Origin: RYN-431 sp036388295
GTDB taxonomy: Bacteria; Planctomycetota; Phycisphaerae; Tepidisphaerales; Tepidisphaeraceae
Assembly (NCBI GenBank): GCA_036388295.1
Contig: DASVSC010000185.1
Span: forward strand, 1-15,707
DNA: 15,707 bases
Direction: 5' to 3'
In this document: piece by piece, positions 12,867-15,707 of the stretch
Position numbering within the stretch: position 1 is the stretch's first letter
Layout of the letters: each line of letters opens with the position of its first letter
Notes under the pieces: model-generated
Database searches by the model: none
Seen by the model: the letters and a program-made list of their open reading frames with translations, nothing else
Told to the model about the DNA's origin: nothing
Translations under genes and position numbers: made by a program

Positions 12867-14285
12867 TCAAACGAGCCATTTGTAAAACACGGTCGCCAGC
12901 CCCAGGAGTGCGAAGAACCCACCGACGTCCGTAACCGTGGTCGCAAAAATCGTCGCACTTTGCGCGGGGTCAAACCCCAGCCGTTTCATGATGAACGGAA
13001 TACCCGCTCCCGACGCGCAGGCCAGCGTGTGGTTGATGAGCAACGCCGCACAGACCAGCAAGCCCAGCGCCGGGTTTCCCTGCCACACCAGGGCGATCAA
13101 CGCGGTCACTAAGCCGCAGACGATGCCGGTAAGGATGCCGACGTACAATTCGCGTTTCAGCACGTGGCGCAGCAGCTTCCCGTCCACCCGACCGGTGGAG
13201 AGCCCGCGTACGCTGACGGCCATCGCCTGCGCGCTGGCGTTGCCCCCCATGCCGGCGATGATCGGCATGTAGATGGCCAGCACGGCGATCTTCGTGATCG
13301 TCTCCTCGAACACGCCCACCACCGCACCGGCCATGAACGCCGTGCCGAGGTTGATCAGCAGCCACCAGATGCGCGACTTGAAGCTGAAATACCACGGGCT
13401 GTTAAGCCGTTCCTCGCCGCCGACGCCGAACATCTTCAGCACGTCTTCGGTCGCCTCTTCCTGCACGACGTCGATCACGTCGTCCACCGTGATCAGGCCG
13501 ATCAGCCGTAGTTCGTCGTCGACGACCGGCATCGCCAGGTAGCCGCTGCCGCGCATGATGCGGGCGACTTCCTCCTGGTCCATGGTGGCCGGCACGCTGC
13601 GCACGCCCTTGATCATGATGTCGCGCAACCGCCGCGACGGCTTGGCCAGAATCAGATCGCGCATCGACAGCACGCCCACCAGCCGGCCCAGCCGGTCGAT
13701 GGCGTAGACGTAAAACATCTGCTCCAGCTCTTCGCTGAGCTTGCGCAGTAAGCCAACGGCGTCGTCCACCGTCAGGTATTCGTACAGGGCCGTGACCTGC
13801 GTGGTCATAATGCCGCCGGCCGTGTCGGGCGGGTAGCTTTCCAGGTGCCGCGTCTCGGCCCGCTTGGCCACGTCCAGCTCGGCCAGCAGTTCGTCGTGGG
13901 CCTCCGGGTCGACCAGGCCAAGGATGTCGACCCGGTCGTCCGGGTCCATCTCCGCCAGCACCATCGCCGCCTCGACCCGGTTCATCCCCAGCACCAGCGC
14001 GGCGGCCGTCCCCGCGTCGACTTCCTTGAAAATCCGCGCCGCCGTCTTCGGGTCCAGGTATTCCGCCACGCCTACGGCCCGGTCCAGCGGCAACCGCTCC
14101 AGCACCGACGCCCCCTGCTCACTCGGGGCTTCCTCGATCAGCTCCGACAGCGTGCGCGGCGAGCTGGTGAGCATTTCCTCAGTCGTCACGAGGTCAATCG
14201 ACCGCAAATCGACCGACATTCCGTGGTCGCGGACGGCCGACGCGTCCTGATCCTCGGCGGAAGTTGGCGGCGTGGCGTCGATCAT
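12867..14285 (-). CDS. mgtE: MgtE-family magnesium transporter/channel
   Basis: A 472-residue protein with the full MgtE layout. An acidic N domain (about 45-150) has MNRVEAAMVLAEMDPDDRVDIL. A pair of CBS domains (about 155-280) follows, with YPPDTAGGIM, GRLVGVLSMRDLI and LRLIGLITVDDVIDVVQEEATEDV. Five membrane helices lie between about 303 and 472. In the pore region, IYMPIIAGMGGNASAQ (338-353) matches the family signature except that the common GNAGTQ is GNASAQ. TTVTDVGGFFALLGLA carries the magnesium-site Asp (D453). The cytosolic domains sense magnesium and close the channel. I chose ATG 14285; the frame stays open upstream to 14456, but that stretch is the control region. A TATCAT box with TTGCGG upstream is the likely promoter. 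Confidence 0.95.
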   Translation of the reverse strand: MIDATPPTSAEDQDASAVRDHGMSVDLRSIDLVTTEEMLTSSPRTLSELIEEAPSEQGASVLERLPLDRAVGVAEYLDPKTAARIFKEVDAGTAAALVLGMNRVEAAMVLAEMDPDDRVDILGLVDPEAHDELLAELDVAKRAETRHLESYPPDTAGGIMTTQVTALYEYLTVDDAVGLLRKLSEELEQMFYVYAIDRLGRLVGVLSMRDLILAKPSRRLRDIMIKGVRSVPATMDQEEVARIMRGSGYLAMPVVDDELRLIGLITVDDVIDVVQEEATEDVLKMFGVGGEERLNSPWYFSFKSRIWWLLINLGTAFMAGAVVGVFEETITKIAVLAIYMPIIAGMGGNASAQAMAVSVRGLSTGRVDGKLLRHVLKRELYVGILTGIVCGLVTALIALVWQGNPALGLLVCAALLINHTLACASGAGIPFIMKRLGFDPAQSATIFATTVTDVGGFFALLGLATVFYKWLV

Positions 14286-14317
14286 GCGGAACACGAAAAA
14301 TAAAGTCGTCCGACCGC

Positions 14318-14345
14318 ATGATAAGGGCCCCCCGAAGGACCGCAA
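14318..14345 (-). promoter_or_regulatory. Candidate mgtE promoter
   Basis: On the minus strand: TTGCGG (14345-14340), a 16-bp spacer, TATCAT (14323-14318, 5 of 6 to consensus). The leader would be about 25-30 nt. Confidence 0.4.
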
Positions 14346-14399
14346 CCGTTCAAAGATCACTGGACAAAACGACCGAATTATCCTAACATAAACCTTACT

Positions 14400-14431
14400 C
14401 GCCCCGCCGGCCGACGGATCGGCCGGGGGCG
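14400..14431. other. GC-rich hairpin in the mgtE-gyrA control region
   Basis: CGCCCCGCCGGCCGA (14400-14414), loop CGGA, TCGGCCGGGGGCG (14419-14431): 13 bp with a two-base bulge on the left. It could be an attenuator in the gyrA leader, a protein-binding site or a supercoiling-sensitive element. The function is not shown. Confidence 0.45.
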
Positions 14432-14581
14432 AGGCCGCTGGACCGTTCCGTCCCAAATGGCCGATAACGTCAGTTGTGGCGGCGGCGCCTTTCGCGATCG
14501 CGCGGACGGCCGTCGAGTCGTCGATTGGTAATGACGGGCGCTTGGCGGTAAACGTCTTGGTCCGCCGCGGCGGGAAAAGTG

Positions 14582-14608
14582 CCGGCCCCGGTCGGGCCGG
14601 TCAGGGAG
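14582..14608 (+). promoter_or_regulatory. gyrA ribosome binding site with adjoining hairpin
   Basis: AGGGAG (14603-14608) lies 6 nt before ATG 14615 and fixes the start. A 7-bp hairpin (CCGGCCC, loop CGGTC, GGGCCGG; 14582-14600) ends 2 nt before it, which could affect ribosome access. Confidence 0.55.
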
Positions 14609-14614
14609 TGAGCA

Positions 14615-15707
14615 ATGGACGTAAAAGATCCCGTCGAAACCGAAGACGCCAGCGGCCTGTTCAGCGGCACCCCCGACGGCCCCGCCGGCAACGGGCCGAA
14701 GGGCCCCGGCGGCCGCCAGGGCTCCACCGCCCCGCCGCCCGGCGGCGAAGACAGCGGCTTTCTGCACGACCTCGCCCAGACGCGTTACCTGAACTACGCC
14801 CTCAGCGTCATCACCAGCCGCGCCCTGCCCGACGTGCGCGATGGCATGAAGCCCGTGCACCGCCGCATCATTTACACGATGTGGGAAAGTGGCCTGCGCT
14901 TTGAGGCAAAACATCGTAAATGCGCGAAGGTCGTCGGCGACGTCATGGGTAACTATCACCCACACGGCGATTCTTCGATTTACGAAGCTCTCGTTCGCAT
15001 GGCCCAGCCGTTCGCGATGCGGGCCACGCTGGTCGACGGCAGTGGAAACTTCGGCTCCATGGATGGCGACCCCGCCGCCGCCATGCGTTATACGGAGTGC
15101 CGTCTTACCGCGATCGCTGCCGAGACGATCCAAGAGATTAATCAAGGCACTGTCCATTTTCGCCCCAACTATGACAGCTCGCGCAAAGAGCCCGTGGTTC
15201 TGCCGAGCAAGGTGCCGAACCTGCTCGTCAACGGCTCGGCCGGTATCGCCGTCGGCATGGCCACCAGCATCCCGCCGCACAACCTCGGCGAAGTCTGCAA
15301 CGCGCTGCTGAAGGTATTGGACGAACCGGAAATTGCCGAGTATCGCCTCGTCGCCAACGACGCCGTGCGCGGCCCTGACTTCCCCACCGCCGGCCAGATT
15401 CTGAACACCAAGGCTGAGCTGCTGGAGATCTACAAGACCGGCCAAGGCGCGATCAAGATGCGCGCGACCTACGAAAAAGGCGCCACCACCCGCGGCACGC
15501 AGACGATCTACGTCACCAGCATCCCGTACGGCGTGAACAAGGCCGAACTGGTGGAAGCGATCGCGCAAATCGTCATCGGCCGAAAGATGCCGCTGCTGAC
15601 CGACGTCAAAGACATCAGCACCGACGACGTACGCATCGAACTGGAATTGAAACGCGACGCCGAAATCGAAAAGGTGATGGCGTACCTGTTCAAGCACACG
15701 CTGCTGC
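14615..15707 (+). CDS. gyrA: DNA gyrase subunit A (partial, runs off the right edge)
   Basis: The first 364 codons of a type IIA topoisomerase A subunit, which cuts and rejoins DNA in the GyrA2GyrB2 enzyme to introduce negative supercoils. The sequence YLNYALSVITSRALPDVRDGMKPVHRRI opens the core. GNYHPHGDSSIYEALVRMAQ is the quinolone-resistance region, with Ser 120 and Glu 124 in the places of E. coli Ser83 and Asp87. AAMRYTECRL holds the catalytic Tyr 159. PNYDSSRKEPVVLPSKVPNLLVNG and GIAVGMATSIPPHNLGEV follow. The N-terminus is about 37 residues longer than in E. coli GyrA and is rich in Gly and Pro (about 12-47). The C-terminal beta-pinwheel is outside the window, so a ParC-type subunit cannot be ruled out. 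Confidence 0.9.
   Translation, partial: MDVKDPVETEDASGLFSGTPDGPAGNGPKGPGGRQGSTAPPPGGEDSGFLHDLAQTRYLNYALSVITSRALPDVRDGMKPVHRRIIYTMWESGLRFEAKHRKCAKVVGDVMGNYHPHGDSSIYEALVRMAQPFAMRATLVDGSGNFGSMDGDPAAAMRYTECRLTAIAAETIQEINQGTVHFRPNYDSSRKEPVVLPSKVPNLLVNGSAGIAVGMATSIPPHNLGEVCNALLKVLDEPEIAEYRLVANDAVRGPDFPTAGQILNTKAELLEIYKTGQGAIKMRATYEKGATTRGTQTIYVTSIPYGVNKAELVEAIAQIVIGRKMPLLTDVKDISTDDVRIELELKRDAEIEKVMAYLFKHTLL

Larger units (their letters stand above)
14286..14614. other. Divergent control region between mgtE and gyrA (329 bp)
   Basis: No gene fits here. It holds the presumed mgtE promoter near the left end, an AT-richer stretch (about 14350-14398) that is unusual for this GC-rich window, a strong GC hairpin (14400-14431), and a second hairpin beside the gyrA ribosome binding site (14582-14600). 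I could not find a convincing gyrA promoter, nor an M-box-like magnesium riboswitch before mgtE. Confidence 0.6.

Noticed and set aside
14493..14502. Perfect palindrome CGCGATCGCG as a HIP1-like or origin-type site
   Set aside because: A single copy of a 10-bp palindrome in GC-rich DNA is expected by chance, and no DnaA-box cluster is nearby.
14378..15697. Long open frame on the minus strand opposite gyrA
   Set aside because: It is antisense to an unmistakable GyrA coding sequence and has a repetitive Val/Ala/Gly/Asp-rich composition typical of the shadow frame of GC-rich genes.

Overview
The window is a GC-rich bacterial chromosomal segment that is almost entirely coding. It has short intergenic gaps and genes on both strands in small convergent and divergent groups. 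The gene content is mostly housekeeping: release factor 1, a tRNA-dihydrouridine synthase, a PBP4-type carboxypeptidase, acylphosphatase, exonuclease VII large subunit, an MgtE magnesium channel and gyrase subunit A. The scattered layout (prfA without prmC, xseA without xseB, an ABC-2 permease without its ATPase), the AsmA-like protein, the small unknown proteins and the odd MBL-fold protein fit a planctomycete, possibly of the Phycisphaerae. That placement is an inference from style and protein flavour. There is no rRNA or other marker to prove it.

Layout, left to right. At 90-890 (+) is an AsmA/DUF748-like membrane-anchored protein, convergent with a large GT39-like membrane glycosyltransferase (920-2440, -). 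At 2708-4219 (+) is prfA, followed after 1 nt by a HicA toxin gene and after 2 nt more by a HicB antitoxin gene. Its last stop codon directly abuts the stop of an opposing three-gene set (dus, an 89-residue unknown, and a YkgJ-type cysteine-cluster protein; 5901 down to 4220, -). Divergent from dus is dacB (PBP4), followed by a lipoprotein alpha/beta hydrolase (7425-8171). A palindrome built of octamer repeats (8174-8286) separates that gene from a degenerate metallo-beta-lactamase-fold protein (8961-8281, -). Head to head with that protein is a putative zinc-metallopeptidase lipoprotein (about 8930-9937, +). Then come acyP and an ABC-2 permease (+), convergent with xseA (12769-11360, -). Upstream of xseA on the same strand lies mgtE (14285-12867), and a 17-bp perfect inverted repeat sits between the two. 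A 329-bp divergent control region leads to gyrA, which runs off the right edge.

Two patterns cross gene boundaries. First, several genes (dus, dacB, acyP, xseA) have a -10-like hexamer only 6-9 nt before the start codon and no Shine-Dalgarno sequence, which suggests leaderless or nearly leaderless mRNAs. Others (the AsmA-like gene, hicA, the permease, gyrA) have clear Shine-Dalgarno sequences. Second, three of the gene junctions carry hairpins or inverted repeats that look like terminators or dispersed repeats.

I found no CRISPR array, tRNA, rRNA, transposase, phage gene or clear novel multi-gene system. The most interesting items are the translationally coupled prfA-hicA-hicB arrangement, the octamer palindrome, the leaderless-promoter pattern and the MBL-fold protein that has lost most of its metal ligands.
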